19,440 nucleotides of DNA, from the NCBI GenBank assembly GCA_017440445.1, contig JAFSHE010000230.1:1-19440 (forward strand), written 5' to 3'. Positions 5,065 through 17,500 of the stretch are shown piece after piece. Below the pieces are notes generated by a model. The model saw only the letters and a list, made by a program, of their open reading frames with translations. It searched no databases and was not told where the DNA came from. The position numbers were made by a program, and so were the translations under genes. Origin of the DNA: Oscillospiraceae bacterium (GTDB lineage: Bacteria > Bacillota_A > Clostridia > Oscillospirales > Ruminococcaceae). Position 1 is the stretch's first letter, and every line of letters starts with the position of its first letter.

Positions 5065-8000
5065 TTATACCGTTATATTATTTGCAAGCTTCAGGATACT
5101 CAGTGCGTCCTTTAAATCAATTCTATCATTGTTGTCAATGTCGGATACAGCAGAGTTGATTACTACATCATGTCCATTTGCGTACTTAAGTGTAAGAAGT
5201 GCATCTCTGAGAGTCAGCTTACCATCATTGTCAGTATCGCCATTGCGGTCTGAGAATTCGCAGTACATGATCACATAATCGCTCTTTTCGGAAACAGGGA
5301 GAATGATCTCGCCGTTCGCTCCTATCTTGATGTTGTCCACAAATACGAGGCTTCTGCCATCCTTTTTGTAAAGGTTAGCAAAGCTGTCTGCGAATTTCTT
5401 GTCTGCCTTTACAACAAGCTCCGTAGGTGTATTGGTTCCATCAACACAGAACATTATACCTGTCGTGCCGCGAAGAGCAGAGGCATCGATAGAGGCTATT
5501 GTAAGTATGCTCAGATCTGCCGCAGCGGGAGTTTCGATCTTAGCTCCGTCGATATACCAGCTTCTTGATTCGTCAACAACGCATGTGGTCTTGGTTGCTT
5601 TGTTGTCGATAGCCTCTGTAACATAATCGGGTACATCATAGTTTCCATTAAGGTGAATAGTAACCTCTGTAACTTCTGGCAAATTGCGAATATATGCAGA
5701 GATCTCCAGCCAGGTCATCTCAATTCCGTTTATGGAAGGGTTCTTTTTAGGCTTTATGGGAGGAGCATAGCTTCCGCCACCCGAACCACTGTCGGAGGAT
5801 CTCTTAGTAAATCTTGCAGTGCTTACAGAGCTGCTTACTCCGTCAAGTACAGCAATAGCTTTAACAGTTGTTGTTTCCGAAAGTGTAAACGAGCCACTGT
5901 ACTTTGTGCTGCTTGTGGTAGGTGTTGTTCCGTCTGTTGTGTAGAATATCTCCGCACCCTCTGTTGCACAGGTGATAGTAACCTTAACAGTACTGTTAAA
6001 TTCTCCACCATCAGGCTCAATAACGGGTTTTCTGACCATACCCTCGATCTCGTATCCGCCGATAACAGCAGAAAGATCCTGATTTTCAAGTGTGACCTTC
6101 AGCATACCGTTAGCATTACTGTCTGTGGTAAGCTGACCGTTATCTAAAGCTGCTGTTCCTTCTACCATAAATACAGACCATTCTGCCTGGCTGCCAAGAG
6201 TGCTGTTTGCGGGGATAACAACGGTCTTATCTCCTGATACCGCACGCAGTTCAAGCTTGCCGCCATCGCCTGCGGGTATTGTCTGATATGTCTGATCCTC
6301 GCCGTTGAGGTAGATGGCAAGCTGCATGTCACTCGTCTGCATTATATCGTTAGTGAGGTAGATGTTGTACTTTGCCGTTTCGATACCAAGCTCGTTTTCT
6401 CCATAAACGGAAATCTTCTGTTCGAGCTTTGTAGTATCCATCGGTACAGTAACGGAGAATGTACCGCTTTCATCTGTCGATACGCTTTCCACTGCGGTTC
6501 CGTCGAGCATGATCGTAACTACAGTACCCGTATCTGCAAGACCTGTAACTGTAACGCTATTGCCAAAGAACGTACCGCTTGCGGGAGAACTGATCTGAAG
6601 TCTGGGTGCACCTGTCTTTACATAAAAACGATGATCGACCGCAAATGCGTCACCGCTGTTGTTTTCGCCTGTAAGTGTCAGTGTGTGTTCGCCTTCAGCC
6701 ACAGTGTCAAGCTTCAGTGTAGTGGAATTGTTTGCTTCAAAGCTGCCTGTCTGTACATCGCCGTCAAGTGTCCACTTGCCGCTTACTGCCATATCAGAGC
6801 TGATGCTGATAACAGGCTCAGAATCAGCTACATAAGCAATAGTGTCAGATACCTTTGTATCATCATCAAGGAGCTTAGCATCCTGTACAGATACCTTTAC
6901 ATCAGGCTTAACAGGCTTTTTCATAACTATCTTTGAGCTGAATACCTCCTCAGAGAACAGCTCGCTGTTGTTTTCAGTCTGATTATATGCCATAACGCCT
7001 ATGCGGTATGTCTTACCCGCCTCAAGTCCTGCGGTAACGGTCGTCTTTGTGACCCCGTCTGCATCAGCGTCAGCTGCAGAAACTACATTACCATCCGCAT
7101 CAGTATATACGGTCTTGTTATAAGTGCCGCCCACTGTTATCTCTGCGGGAAGCGTACCATCCTCATCGGCGTCAATGAACTGTGAGCCAAACTCAGTAGC
7201 TGCCCAGCCATCAGCGGTTTCCTCGTAAATAGTAACAACGTAACCGTCTGTGTTTGCACCAGCTGTAACATCTGCGTCAATGCTGTAATCGCCGCCGAGA
7301 GCAATATTGCTTACAGCAGGCTTTTCAGGCTGCTCAGGATTTACATAGGTAAATGTGGCATCGGAGGATACGATATCGTTTATGTTGTTTGCCTCGCTGA
7401 CAGCTACAACTGTGAGCTTATACTCACCGCTTGGTAAGGAGGCAGGTATATCGATTGTTGCACTGCCATTAACGGCATCTGCAACGCCGCCGCTGATAAC
7501 TGTATAGTCCTCTGTCTGATAAAGAGGATACATGCTGCCGTCTGTTGCCTCAGCATAGATAGCCACTGTATCAAGCTGTTCAAGCTTGCTGCCTGACCAA
7601 TCAACATCAAGCTGCTTATCAGCTGAATTATAGGTGTAATCAACACTGTCAATTCCGCCCATGCGCTTCATCTCATACAATGCGACATCTATACCTGACG
7701 GAGATGTGAGTATCCATTCTTCGGAATAAGCAGCTTCATCTGTAAAGCTGATGATAACACTGCCTTCGCCTGTTTCTTCGTTATAGTTGAACAGTGCGTT
7801 TGTATCGCTCTGACCATCAGCATCCTCAGATGCATCAAGCCATTTCAGCTCATAGGTCTTTGTGGGATCGTCCTTTGCAACCAGCTTTATACCATCGTTG
7901 CCGTAGATGTCGCCCATTGCGATACCCTTTGCCTCATTCTCGTTTGCTGCGGTAAAGGTTGTAGCCATCATCATATCATACGAAGAATTATAGCTGCCAA

Positions 8001-11000
8001 GAACTATCTCGTGCTGTTTGCGGTCTGTTGAGCTTGTTATCTTGCTGTCTGAACTCTGCTCATCAACCATATCCAAAGGCATAGTGCTTGCAACAAGTCT
8101 GGAGTTTGTACCAAGCGCCATATACAGCGTCTGACCTGTAGTCTCATCCACCCCGACAGGAGCACTCATAAGCGAAATGGGGTATGTAGGCTCGGGAGCA
8201 TCGTACTTTCCGAAGCCGAAATCGACATCACCGCCCCAGTAATATGTAACGCCCATGTCTATACCGATAATAGAAAATGCACCCCAGATCTTCTGAGGAT
8301 TTACTCCGACACCTACACTTGCGAGAGTTATTACTCCTATAAGAGGAAGATCGGGAGTCTGGAGAGAAGCCTTTGCAAAGCCCTCCCAGAATATCTCGTC
8401 CGTTCTGCTGTTGCGCTCAAGTATGATGTATCCGCCGCCGTTTATTACATCAAATATACTGATGACCATGTGACCTCTCAGGTAGAGGTCGGGATACCAT
8501 CGAACTTCAAGGCCAAGCTCCTCAATAAGCTCGATACCGTCAGTGATGCCTATCTCTGACAACAGCACCTCAAAGCCACGCATACTGAGAGTAAGGTCTG
8601 CTCGTGCCTGCAGCAATGCGAACAACGCAAATTTACCTGAAAGCAGCAGGCTTAACGGAGGAACCTTGGAAACCATATAGATAGTGTCGTAAACGCCGCT
8701 CAAACCGCCGCCGAGACCCTGTATCCAGAACACACCGAATCCATCCACATTGATACCGGGTGTAGAGCCTTCAACATACAGATATATCTCATCAACGCCG
8801 GGAACACCGCCTGCCATTTTCTTAAGGGCAAATCTTGCCTCCATCTTCAGCGCTGTAAGGTCTGCGACGCCTTCAATGCCTACTCTCCAGCTGTCGGTAG
8901 CGGGGAATATCCTCAGGTCAAGCTTACCGCTTACCTCGGGCAGACCGTCAGCATAAGAGGGGATGCCCACATCAATAGATGCGTCAAAACCAATAAAGCC
9001 CTGATAACCAAACAGAATGTTGTCTACATAGAGGCTGAGTGAACCTCTCTTTGCCTCTCTCCATGCCATCTGGTCGTTCTTGTATCTCATTTCGATGCTG
9101 CGAAGCTGATAAGTGTTATAGTTGCTCTTTGCCAGCTTCATCTGAGCTACCTCTAAGGGAGAGGACTGCCTTTCGCTCCAGTTGAAGTTTTTTGGCAGCA
9201 GGAAGTTAGGAGACATCTGCGCACCAAAGGAGATCACTCTCTGCTTGGGAGTAGAGTCATTAACTGAGCCCGGTACTGTAGCCATCATACCGAACTGACA
9301 GTATCTGAACTCAAACATAACTCCTGCAAGAGTCTGTGCAGCGCTTGCAGCACCTGGCCAGAGCAGTGTTATCGCATTTGTATTGGAAGTGCTGTTCTCC
9401 ACATCATCTACGGTCGTTCCGTCGTTCTTGTACTGTACAAGCTTGCTGTTCTCGCCGTTTTCAAAGGATGTGATGGCACACACGCCATCCCATATCCTTG
9501 TGCGGCTTTTTACAGTATATACCTTACCGTCGATATCAACATTTATGCACTGATCGTCCTTGCCATAGTTTTCTACATTAAGGGTAACGATACCATCCTC
9601 AACTTCGATACAGTTGCTGATATTGATCGTGTTATAGATGTTGCCGTATATGTCAGGCAGTGAGGATGCCTTTACCTGAACGATATTTCCGTCATCATCG
9701 TAGTGAACACCAAAGTTGCCTCTGAATTCAAGAAATACAGTGTTGTTGGGATCCTTGACTTGCTTTGCATAGTCTGCCTCGTCGGTGTAGATACCAATAT
9801 CAAACACAGGATCAAGCTCGGTATAGCCCTCACCCTTTTCGATCGTAACAACACCGTAGGTAGGTGCAATATATTCGGGCTTGTCGGATACCTGGAACTG
9901 AAGCGCCTCGGAAGTGGTATTCTCCTTATCAGGATCTATCCAGTCGAATATCACCTGATACGCTCCCGAGATCATCTCATCCTCAAGCACCAGGAACATG
10001 GAGTTGTTGTTTGCATCAACAACTATATTCTTGGCAGGAACTATAACATCATCTCCGCCTGCAACAGGGTGAAGTATAGCGGTGTATGCGGTGGTATCAC
10101 GCATAAGACCGATGTTCTGACCCGTGAGATACAGGCGGCGGGTGCCCTCATAGTGCACCACCTTAGGTGAGATGGTATTAAGAGTAGTTACCTCGCCAAG
10201 TACACCGGGACAGAGAAGATGGAACTCGCGGCTGCCAACGATAGCGGTACCGTTGTAGCAGATGAACTCAAAGCGACGGTACTCGCTGGCAGGGAGAGGA
10301 GAAATATTGAAGTATATATCCAGCGACTTCTCCTGACCGGGTGTCGTTGTTCCCACTGACTTTGTATAGTAGTCGCCATTATAGGGGATATTGAACTGCC
10401 AGTCGGAATAGGGAGCGCAGTTGTTTATTGCCCTTACTTCAAATTTCAGATTACCAAGGTCGGCATCGCTCACATTTTCCAGCAGCACCTGAAATTTGAT
10501 ATCTCCGATCCTGCCGCCGTCGACCTGTGAAATATAAGCTGTCTTATCCTCTGTCATGGTCATGGTGGTGGGAACAGAGGTGAAATTGATGGAAATGCTC
10601 TCCTCGGTGCTTACGGTGGAGTTTGTATAAACACCGTAATATGTGCTGATACGGGAAGGTGTATCCTTCTGGAGCGCACCCATATCATAGTAAAGTGCGT
10701 ACGCACTGTCGGCGGTTCCGTACTGCGCGTTATAGGGGTTGGTGAAGTTGATCTTCGCATCGGGCGCAAAATCAAACACACTGGAAGCAAGGCTGTTCCA
10801 GTGACCGAAAGCCACCTGATAGGGCTTCACCATCTTGCCGCCAACCGCAACATCTACCGTATAAGCGTTTACAGTGGGAGATTTCGGATCGTCTATGGCG
10901 AAGAAGGTTCCGTTGTATTCAGTTTCGCCTGTGTTCTGAATAAGCTGCTCATTGGAGAAGGAAGAGTACTCATTCAGCACGTTGGGAACCTGATAGTAGC

Positions 11001-11553
11001 CGTAATCCTGATTGCCAAGAGCGGTATCCAGCATCACACGTACCTTGACATTATCAACATCAGTGGCGGTTGTAGAAACCTCATAGTCAACAGCCACCAT
11101 GCCATGATGAACGGCTATCTCGTCAAGCAGACCGAGGGTCTGCTTGACTGTGATGTCCTTTACGCTCCATGTAGCGCTGATGGTATTACCAAACTTCTCA
11201 ACATTTACAGGAGAGGATTCCAATCCTAAAAAGCCGTATGAACGGCCGAAGATATAGTCCTCAACAGTACCGTTTTTTCTTGTCACTCTTATGGATGTAT
11301 ACGAAGTATCGTAATCCGCAGACGGATAGAGCAATTCCTTGTTATCATCCGATTTTTCCAGTGAGTTTCCGTCAACGGTCTTGATGGCAAATCCGCCGTT
11401 TTCAGTGGAAACATTTACACTGATATAGCCGTCATTAAGCTCGACCTTTTTCGGCTGATTAAGCTCCTCAGCGAAGGCTGTCATCGGCAGAGCAGATGAC
11501 AGGATCGAAACGCTGAGCACTGACGCTATGATTCTCTTGAATAAATTCTTCAT
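5065..11553 (-). CDS. Giant secreted multi-domain protein with C-terminal dockerin
   Basis: A 2162-residue exported protein. The signal peptide spans 1-28 (KNLFKRIIAS start, cleavage after AFA). Domains in order, residues approximate: 29-340 beta-rich region with a MLDTALGNQD motif near 172; 450-535 IPT/TIG-like Ig fold (ISPKVV...LTGQNIG); 850-1130 glycine-rich amphipathic beta region of unknown type; 1300-1550 two fibronectin III-like units; 1650-1735 Ig-like (SSPASGTFFGNSVTVTG); 1856-1916 chitobiase C-terminal type repeat (EIFYTTDGTTP); a Ser/Gly/Pro linker; 1940-2095 a beta module (MTWLEISAYI...SDYVIMY) like those I recall before Ruminococcus dockerins. From 2103 to the end is a type I-like dockerin with calcium loops DTDNDGKLTLRD and DIDNNDRIDLKD. 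No glycoside hydrolase catalytic domain was recognised. AGGAGG lies just before ATG 11553, and the upstream giant gene ends 23 bp away. It probably docks onto a cohesin encoded elsewhere and binds polymer or partner proteins. Confidence 0.93.
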   Translation of the reverse strand: MKNLFKRIIASVLSVSILSSALPMTAFAEELNQPKKVELNDGYISVNVSTENGGFAIKTVDGNSLEKSDDNKELLYPSADYDTSYTSIRVTRKNGTVEDYIFGRSYGFLGLESSPVNVEKFGNTISATWSVKDITVKQTLGLLDEIAVHHGMVAVDYEVSTTATDVDNVKVRVMLDTALGNQDYGYYQVPNVLNEYSSFSNEQLIQNTGETEYNGTFFAIDDPKSPTVNAYTVDVAVGGKMVKPYQVAFGHWNSLASSVFDFAPDAKINFTNPYNAQYGTADSAYALYYDMGALQKDTPSRISTYYGVYTNSTVSTEESISINFTSVPTTMTMTEDKTAYISQVDGGRIGDIKFQVLLENVSDADLGNLKFEVRAINNCAPYSDWQFNIPYNGDYYTKSVGTTTPGQEKSLDIYFNISPLPASEYRRFEFICYNGTAIVGSREFHLLCPGVLGEVTTLNTISPKVVHYEGTRRLYLTGQNIGLMRDTTAYTAILHPVAGGDDVIVPAKNIVVDANNNSMFLVLEDEMISGAYQVIFDWIDPDKENTTSEALQFQVSDKPEYIAPTYGVVTIEKGEGYTELDPVFDIGIYTDEADYAKQVKDPNNTVFLEFRGNFGVHYDDDGNIVQVKASSLPDIYGNIYNTINISNCIEVEDGIVTLNVENYGKDDQCINVDIDGKVYTVKSRTRIWDGVCAITSFENGENSKLVQYKNDGTTVDDVENSTSNTNAITLLWPGAASAAQTLAGVMFEFRYCQFGMMATVPGSVNDSTPKQRVISFGAQMSPNFLLPKNFNWSERQSSPLEVAQMKLAKSNYNTYQLRSIEMRYKNDQMAWREAKRGSLSLYVDNILFGYQGFIGFDASIDVGIPSYADGLPEVSGKLDLRIFPATDSWRVGIEGVADLTALKMEARFALKKMAGGVPGVDEIYLYVEGSTPGINVDGFGVFWIQGLGGGLSGVYDTIYMVSKVPPLSLLLSGKFALFALLQARADLTLSMRGFEVLLSEIGITDGIELIEELGLEVRWYPDLYLRGHMVISIFDVINGGGYIILERNSRTDEIFWEGFAKASLQTPDLPLIGVITLASVGVGVNPQKIWGAFSIIGIDMGVTYYWGGDVDFGFGKYDAPEPTYPISLMSAPVGVDETTGQTLYMALGTNSRLVASTMPLDMVDEQSSDSKITSSTDRKQHEIVLGSYNSSYDMMMATTFTAANENEAKGIAMGDIYGNDGIKLVAKDDPTKTYELKWLDASEDADGQSDTNALFNYNEETGEGSVIISFTDEAAYSEEWILTSPSGIDVALYEMKRMGGIDSVDYTYNSADKQLDVDWSGSKLEQLDTVAIYAEATDGSMYPLYQTEDYTVISGGVADAVNGSATIDIPASLPSGEYKLTVVAVSEANNINDIVSSDATFTYVNPEQPEKPAVSNIALGGDYSIDADVTAGANTDGYVVTIYEETADGWAATEFGSQFIDADEDGTLPAEITVGGTYNKTVYTDADGNVVSAADADADGVTKTTVTAGLEAGKTYRIGVMAYNQTENNSELFSEEVFSSKIVMKKPVKPDVKVSVQDAKLLDDDTKVSDTIAYVADSEPVISISSDMAVSGKWTLDGDVQTGSFEANNSTTLKLDTVAEGEHTLTLTGENNSGDAFAVDHRFYVKTGAPRLQISSPASGTFFGNSVTVTGLADTGTVVTIMLDGTAVESVSTDESGTFSVTVPMDTTKLEQKISVYGENELGIETAKYNIYLTNDIMQTSDMQLAIYLNGEDQTYQTIPAGDGGKLELRAVSGDKTVVIPANSTLGSQAEWSVFMVEGTAALDNGQLTTDSNANGMLKVTLENQDLSAVIGGYEIEGMVRKPVIEPDGGEFNSTVKVTITCATEGAEIFYTTDGTTPTTSSTKYSGSFTLSETTTVKAIAVLDGVSSSVSTARFTKRSSDSGSGGGSYAPPIKPKKNPSINGIEMTWLEISAYIRNLPEVTEVTIHLNGNYDVPDYVTEAIDNKATKTTCVVDESRSWYIDGAKIETPAAADLSILTIASIDASALRGTTGIMFCVDGTNTPTELVVKADKKFADSFANLYKKDGRSLVFVDNIKIGANGEIILPVSEKSDYVIMYCEFSDRNGDTDNDGKLTLRDALLTLKYANGHDVVINSAVSDIDNNDRIDLKDALSILKLANNITV

Positions 11554-11576
11554 TATATCCTCCTATACGATGCCTG

Positions 11577-14500
11577 TCACACTTCAACGTAGATCATGAA
11601 GCGATAGACATCTCTGCCCTGTGTTGTCACAAGGAAGGTATAGTAACCCGACTCGGAGAGTTCAACAGTCATGCTGTTCTCTGTCTTATCGGTATATGCG
11701 GTCAGATAGTTTGCGTTGTTCTTCATCTGACCAACAGACTTGATGCCTGTTCTCCAGACGATCTTGTAAGGCTCGCCTGTGAATGTAACATCGATGGTCT
11801 GTGTACCTGCTGTAGCGATGACGGTCTCATCGCGCTCTATCCTGGTACCGTTGACCTCGATACTTATTTCATCACCGCTGTACAGTCTTACCCAGCCTCT
11901 TGTTTCTGTCTTGTTTCCTGCCTCATCCTCAACAATGTACGTAACGGCATATCTGCCTGCTGTAAGAGAAGCGGGAAGCTCAAAGCTGAACTTCAGATCT
12001 GCGGTAGCTGTTACGTCGTCAGACGCAATAATATTTTCACGCAGCAGCTTTTCGATACTTTCTCTGCCCTCGTCAACGGAGGCGGATATCATTCCCTTAC
12101 GGAGCATTACAGAAGGTCTGGTCCTATCCTTAACAGGAACTTCAGAGAGATATACCAGTGCGCTGTTGCCGTACTCATCGACTGCGTATATGGAGGTAGG
12201 CATACCGATCGAGTCTTCCTCAATGGTAAACTCCGTCCAGTTATCAGGTGTTGTGGAGATCGTATCAGCGCCACAGTTTATCCTTACAGTAGCGTTTCTG
12301 TTTGTTTTGATATACAGCTTATCTCCAAGATCGATGCTGTAGGTTTCGGGGTCAATGATCTCGCCGTTTGAATTGCCAAGTTTGATAGAAAGATTTTCGG
12401 ATATGACATCGTCAATAACAACGGTTGCTTCAGATGTATTTCCTGCCTTGTCAGAAATACGATAGATGTACTCGCCGTTTTCTCTCACCTTGATCTCATA
12501 CTTTGTACCGTATGTACCATCAGGAAGTGTTACAGCTTCATCAGTCGTCAGCGTAATGATCGCATATCTGTGATTGAAGCTGGTCTTTGCCTCGGCATTG
12601 AGTACGGGTGCTTCCTTGTCGATCGTAGTGATCCCGGGCAGGGGGATAGTATTTGTGAGGTCTGTATTGGGAGCTGCTACAACTGTCAGATATACAGCGT
12701 CAGCATTACCCTCATATATTACAGTTACCTTATTGTTGAAATATGCCAGCGTCATACCAAATGGGTATGTTCCTGTAGCAGACGCAACTCTGTTACCATC
12801 CTTATCGGAGAAATATGCATCGCTGATGGTTTTGGTGAAATCAAACTGTGCTGTGATATCCTGATTTGTCAGCTTAACTCCTGAAGCATCATAGTTTGCT
12901 GACCACTTTTCGGTCTTGACCTGCGGTATTGAGAAATCAAGACAGGTAACATTGATCTCGATGCTGCCGGTCACCTCAAGCTCGTCGTACATGTAGGAAT
13001 AATTAAGAATTACCGTACCGTTTTCTTCAACAGAGAGATACGGCATGCCATAATACTTTGATTTGGTATCTTCTTCTGTAGCTGCGCCCTCGTTGGTGAG
13101 TTTAAGGTCTGTGATATGCTCAATTACTCCCTCAATCTCAGGCATGCTGATATACACTCTTACAGCGTCACCCTTCTTTGTGAGAGCCTGTGTAACGATG
13201 GGATCGGGGAATTCCTTGCCAAGTGCAGCGATGTTGAACAGTACAGATGTGCTATTGTTCTTTGCGTCAACTATATGTAATGAAAATTCGCAGTTATCGG
13301 TTATCTGAAGTGTGCGTCCGACAAGGCTTACGCCCTCAACAGAATCGCTCTTGCCTGTGCTGTATGAGGGAACAGATGAGTTCTTTCCCTTGGTGATGAA
13401 CACCTTGACAGGACTTTCGTCCAGAATATCCAGATCGAAGCTGTACATATCAGCAGGGCCGATGGAGTTGATAAAGGACTCTGTATCTGTGAATACATTC
13501 TCATCGCCGTAGATTGCCTTGTAAGCCTCGGCGGATACGGAGAAATAACCCTCCTCCAGGTCTGATTCAGGCTCGCTGATGAATGCGCCGCTTATCACTG
13601 CGGAGCTGCCCTTATATCTCATAGTACCTGTGATGCCGAGAGCAGGAGCAGCATTATCCTCAGCGGGAGGCTCGGGATGCTTCAGCGTTACGGGAGGTGT
13701 TGCGATAACATCAGGTCCCTCAACGCCTACCTTGTTTACATAGCCGGTAAATGTAAAGGGCTTCTGGTCGTCGGGAGTAAATGTATACTTTACCTCTGCA
13801 CCACTGTCGTTGTAGGTGAGCAGAGAGCCGTTCTTATCGGTAAGGATAGCAGTTATATCGCCGTAGTATACGCCGTCAACAACAGCACCTTCGTCATAAG
13901 CCCACACTATTTCGGGGTCAACAGGCTTATTGAAGATATTATCTACATTTACCTTAACATACTTTGTACTGCCGTCATTGTAGGTACATCTTACCCAGAA
14001 CTCGGCGCAGTCAGTAAGTACGATCTCGTAAGCCTTGCCGCCGTCAACAGCCTTTGTCTGCTCAGCAGAGCCATCGGGGAGAGTATATGCGTCGGCATAG
14101 TCGTCAGCCTTGGCTACTGCCTCGAACTCCACATCAGCGGTGCCGCTGGTAACCGTAACAGTTACGGGATCCTTTGTAAGCTCTGTTGTGGAAACAGTAA
14201 CGCTGGGATCAGTAGGCATTCCTGTGATGTCTACAGTAAGCTCGTATTCGTTACCGAACTTATCGTAATAGATGTTGGTATAGGTACCGTCCTGATATAC
14301 GGGGAGTGCGCCGTTAAGAGCGTACTTCATATCGTAATAGAGATAGTCTATGCCGTCGATATATGCCTCTACCTTGCGTGTATGCTCTGTGATATTCTCT
14401 GAATACAGATATACGTTAGATTTGATATAAGCCGCACCAAGCTCGGGAGCGTCAGTACTCTGCTCAATAGCAGGCTTGATGTTGGGAGCAGTGATGACAA

Positions 14501-17500
14501 CATCCACTTCTGCGTTTTCGCCATCGGCATTAACAGCAAGCTCACCGTTGATATAGCCCTTCAGGGAGATGGTATGCTCTATCATCTCTCCCTCTGCCTT
14601 GCTGTCGTCATAGGGGAATACCAGTGTCAATGTGCCTTCATCGTAGCTGATGATTCCCGCTGCGTTAGGCTCGTTGTTGATGGGATTTTTTTCAACGTCG
14701 TACAATGTGTCGACAGTAACGGGCACACCGCCGTCAACGGATACCTCAAGCTGATCTACAGGATTACTGTAACCGCCGATATACACCACTCCTACATTAT
14801 ATACAGATTCATACAGGTTTGAATAATTATCATCCTCTGTGATGAATTCGCCTTGAGCATCGGTAATATTGCCTATAGACGGATCAAATGCGAAGTGATA
14901 TGTTCTGAGTATTCCGTCAACATAGCCGTAGTTGTATTCATCGGGATTAGAGCTGAATTCTTCATATCCTGTAACATTACCCTCGCTGTCTCTTATAGGT
15001 CTAACGTTGCAGGAGTTGGTTCCTACTATGGGATAGAATGTGGAAGCATTTCCGTATTCGTCCATTACGATGTAGAATTCCGACACCTTTGCAGAGTAGG
15101 TTCCACCACCGCCGAATTCGATAGCAGTACCCTCATATCCGCAGTATCCATCGATGTTTTGGTTCTGTATCTTTATAGGCTGTGTGGTATCCAGCTTTTC
15201 GTAGGTCCAGTGGGCATCAGCGGAATAATTATCCTCGAGAGTAGCACGGTAAACGGATATCTCACCGTTATCGCTGTACATGCTGTCGATATTAAAATAC
15301 AGCGCATTTGCTGTATATCTGCTGTACTCTGTGCCGAGAATGTCCTTGTTGTAGTTATCGTAGTTCTGAAGTAGCTCGGTTGACTCGATAGCCTGAGCAT
15401 ACTCAAAGGATACCTGTACACTGGGGGCCTCAGAGCTGATATTTACCTCAACGCTGTATATGGGAGAAAGCTCTCCGTTGTCCTGCATGAACTGATAGCA
15501 GATGATATTTCTGCCCTCTGCAAGATACTCGCCATGACTCTTGTTATGTGCTATCAGCGCATCATATTCGATGAGATCGTCTGCCAGCTCGAAATGCTTT
15601 GTCCAGGTATAATATCCATCAGAGTCAAGCTTAGCAGCTGTTTCTCCGTTTTCATCAAGGAGCCAGCCCACGCTGTCGCTGCTGCCCTTCTGAAGGTCGT
15701 TCCATATACGGACATCAGTGATATTGCCCAGCTCCTCGCCTAATACGGTAACAAGCTCGGGCTTGATGGAAAATGTGATGTTAAGTCCGTCATCATCGGT
15801 GTCATAATAAACATCTCCATCGTTGTAAGCACCGTTTGTAGTGCCCTGCAGGAATGCAGCCATGCCGTCCTGATAGATGATGGAATCATATTTGCCTGTT
15901 GTAGTTTCGGCAACACCAACATTGATAACGTCGATCTTCTCGCCGTTTGCTCTGTCGGCAGTCTTGCCAAGGTCGATGATAAGGCTTCCGCCTGCGGTTA
16001 CCGATGCGCCGCGCTCATAAGCGGAAACACCTGAGTACTCGGGAGACTTTGTGTTGTTGACAACAAACGGAGCGCCGACGCTCTCAAACAGCTTTTCGCC
16101 GCCTGCCTTCTGTCTGATGAATACATTGAGCCTGTAAGCGCCTGTTTCATAGCCGCCATCGATATGAGGTACAGCTATATTCTGGCTCTCGCTGTGAGCA
16201 AGGCTGAACTTGTCGCTTATAAACTCGCCTGTGGGAGAGCCATCGTTGTTCAGCTTTTCAAACGCAGCATAGGAGTTTTCAAAATCAATATCCGCAACGC
16301 TCACGCTGCTGTCAAGAGTGTTTGTCAGATCAAACTTGTATGAGTATCCGACAGGATCAGCTCCAACATTGTAGTAATCCATGATGCTGCCGCTGATCAG
16401 CGCTGTCTGCTTTGAACCGTTAACAAAGGATGCATCGGTGATATCGAAAACGTCATCCCTGATGCAGGTGTAGTACACGCTGAGCTCGGGCAGATCACGA
16501 TAAGCCAGATCGCTGCTTGAAACATCCACAAATTCTCCTGCTACGGGAGCAAGGTCAGCAGTAGAGGCTGCAAGCTCTATATCCACAGATCCGTAATACT
16601 TGGACCAGTCGATGGTCTGTGTGGTATCGCCTACCTCTGTATAATTGCCACGATAGTCGGTGTAGTCGATGGTAACAGGAGTCCACTCCAGTGTGCTGTC
16701 AAATAAGTTCACAGGATATGCAGCACTGCTGTCAAGCACTGCAACATATACGTCCTTACCGTTGCTGCCGCCGTAAGATTCGGGATTGTAAAGAGTCATA
16801 ACAACTCTTGTGTAAACATTGTCCACATCGCCTGTACTCATCCAGGGCTCCAGTACCTGAACATTGTCTACCTCGCCGTATTTTACGTCATTTTTGATAA
16901 TGTCATATCTGGGCTTTACGCTGGTGAGGTCCACCTTAAAAGTACCCTCGGGAGAGGTATATGTGCTCAAGTTACCCACCTTATCGGAGGTCTTAACATG
17001 GAGCTGCTTTGCGACAGTTCCCGCAACATCAGCCTCATAGTTGACGATGCCGTTGGAATACTCAAGAGGTATCCACGCAGAATCCGCAGGAGCCGCACCC
17101 TCGTCTGTCCACTGATAATACACAGTCTGCAGATTGGGATCGTTTGCGATGATGCCCGCAGTGAAAGTAGTAGTATTAGTATCTGTAGCCTCGTCCTTAG
17201 TTATGGTAAAGCCACGGGTAAACACCTGAAGCTCAGGCGCCTTGTTATCCATCTCGATACCGACGATGGAAACAGGATTTCGCTTGCTTGTATTTCCGAT
17301 AGCGTCAGTGAGTACAAATTCTGTATTGATGGCTACAGAGCCGGGGATCTCTACCACGTCATTCTCACACTTCAGCCTGATATGCAGGAAATACTCACCG
17401 CCGTGTATCAGCTCGATCTCATTATACTGAGCCTTATCGGTGATATTATATACGGGATACAGGGGATTGCCCTCGTCATCTACTGCGTCGAAATCAACTG

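Noticed and set aside
5065..5244. Scaffoldin role for the dockerin protein
   Set aside because: No cohesin module was seen anywhere in the 2162 residues, so it is a docked component and not a scaffold.
13677..14402. 241-codon plus-strand ORF inside the 2557-residue gene
   Set aside because: It is antisense to a continuous, repeat-structured coding frame and has no ribosome site; its Cys/Tyr/Val-rich composition is typical of shadow frames.
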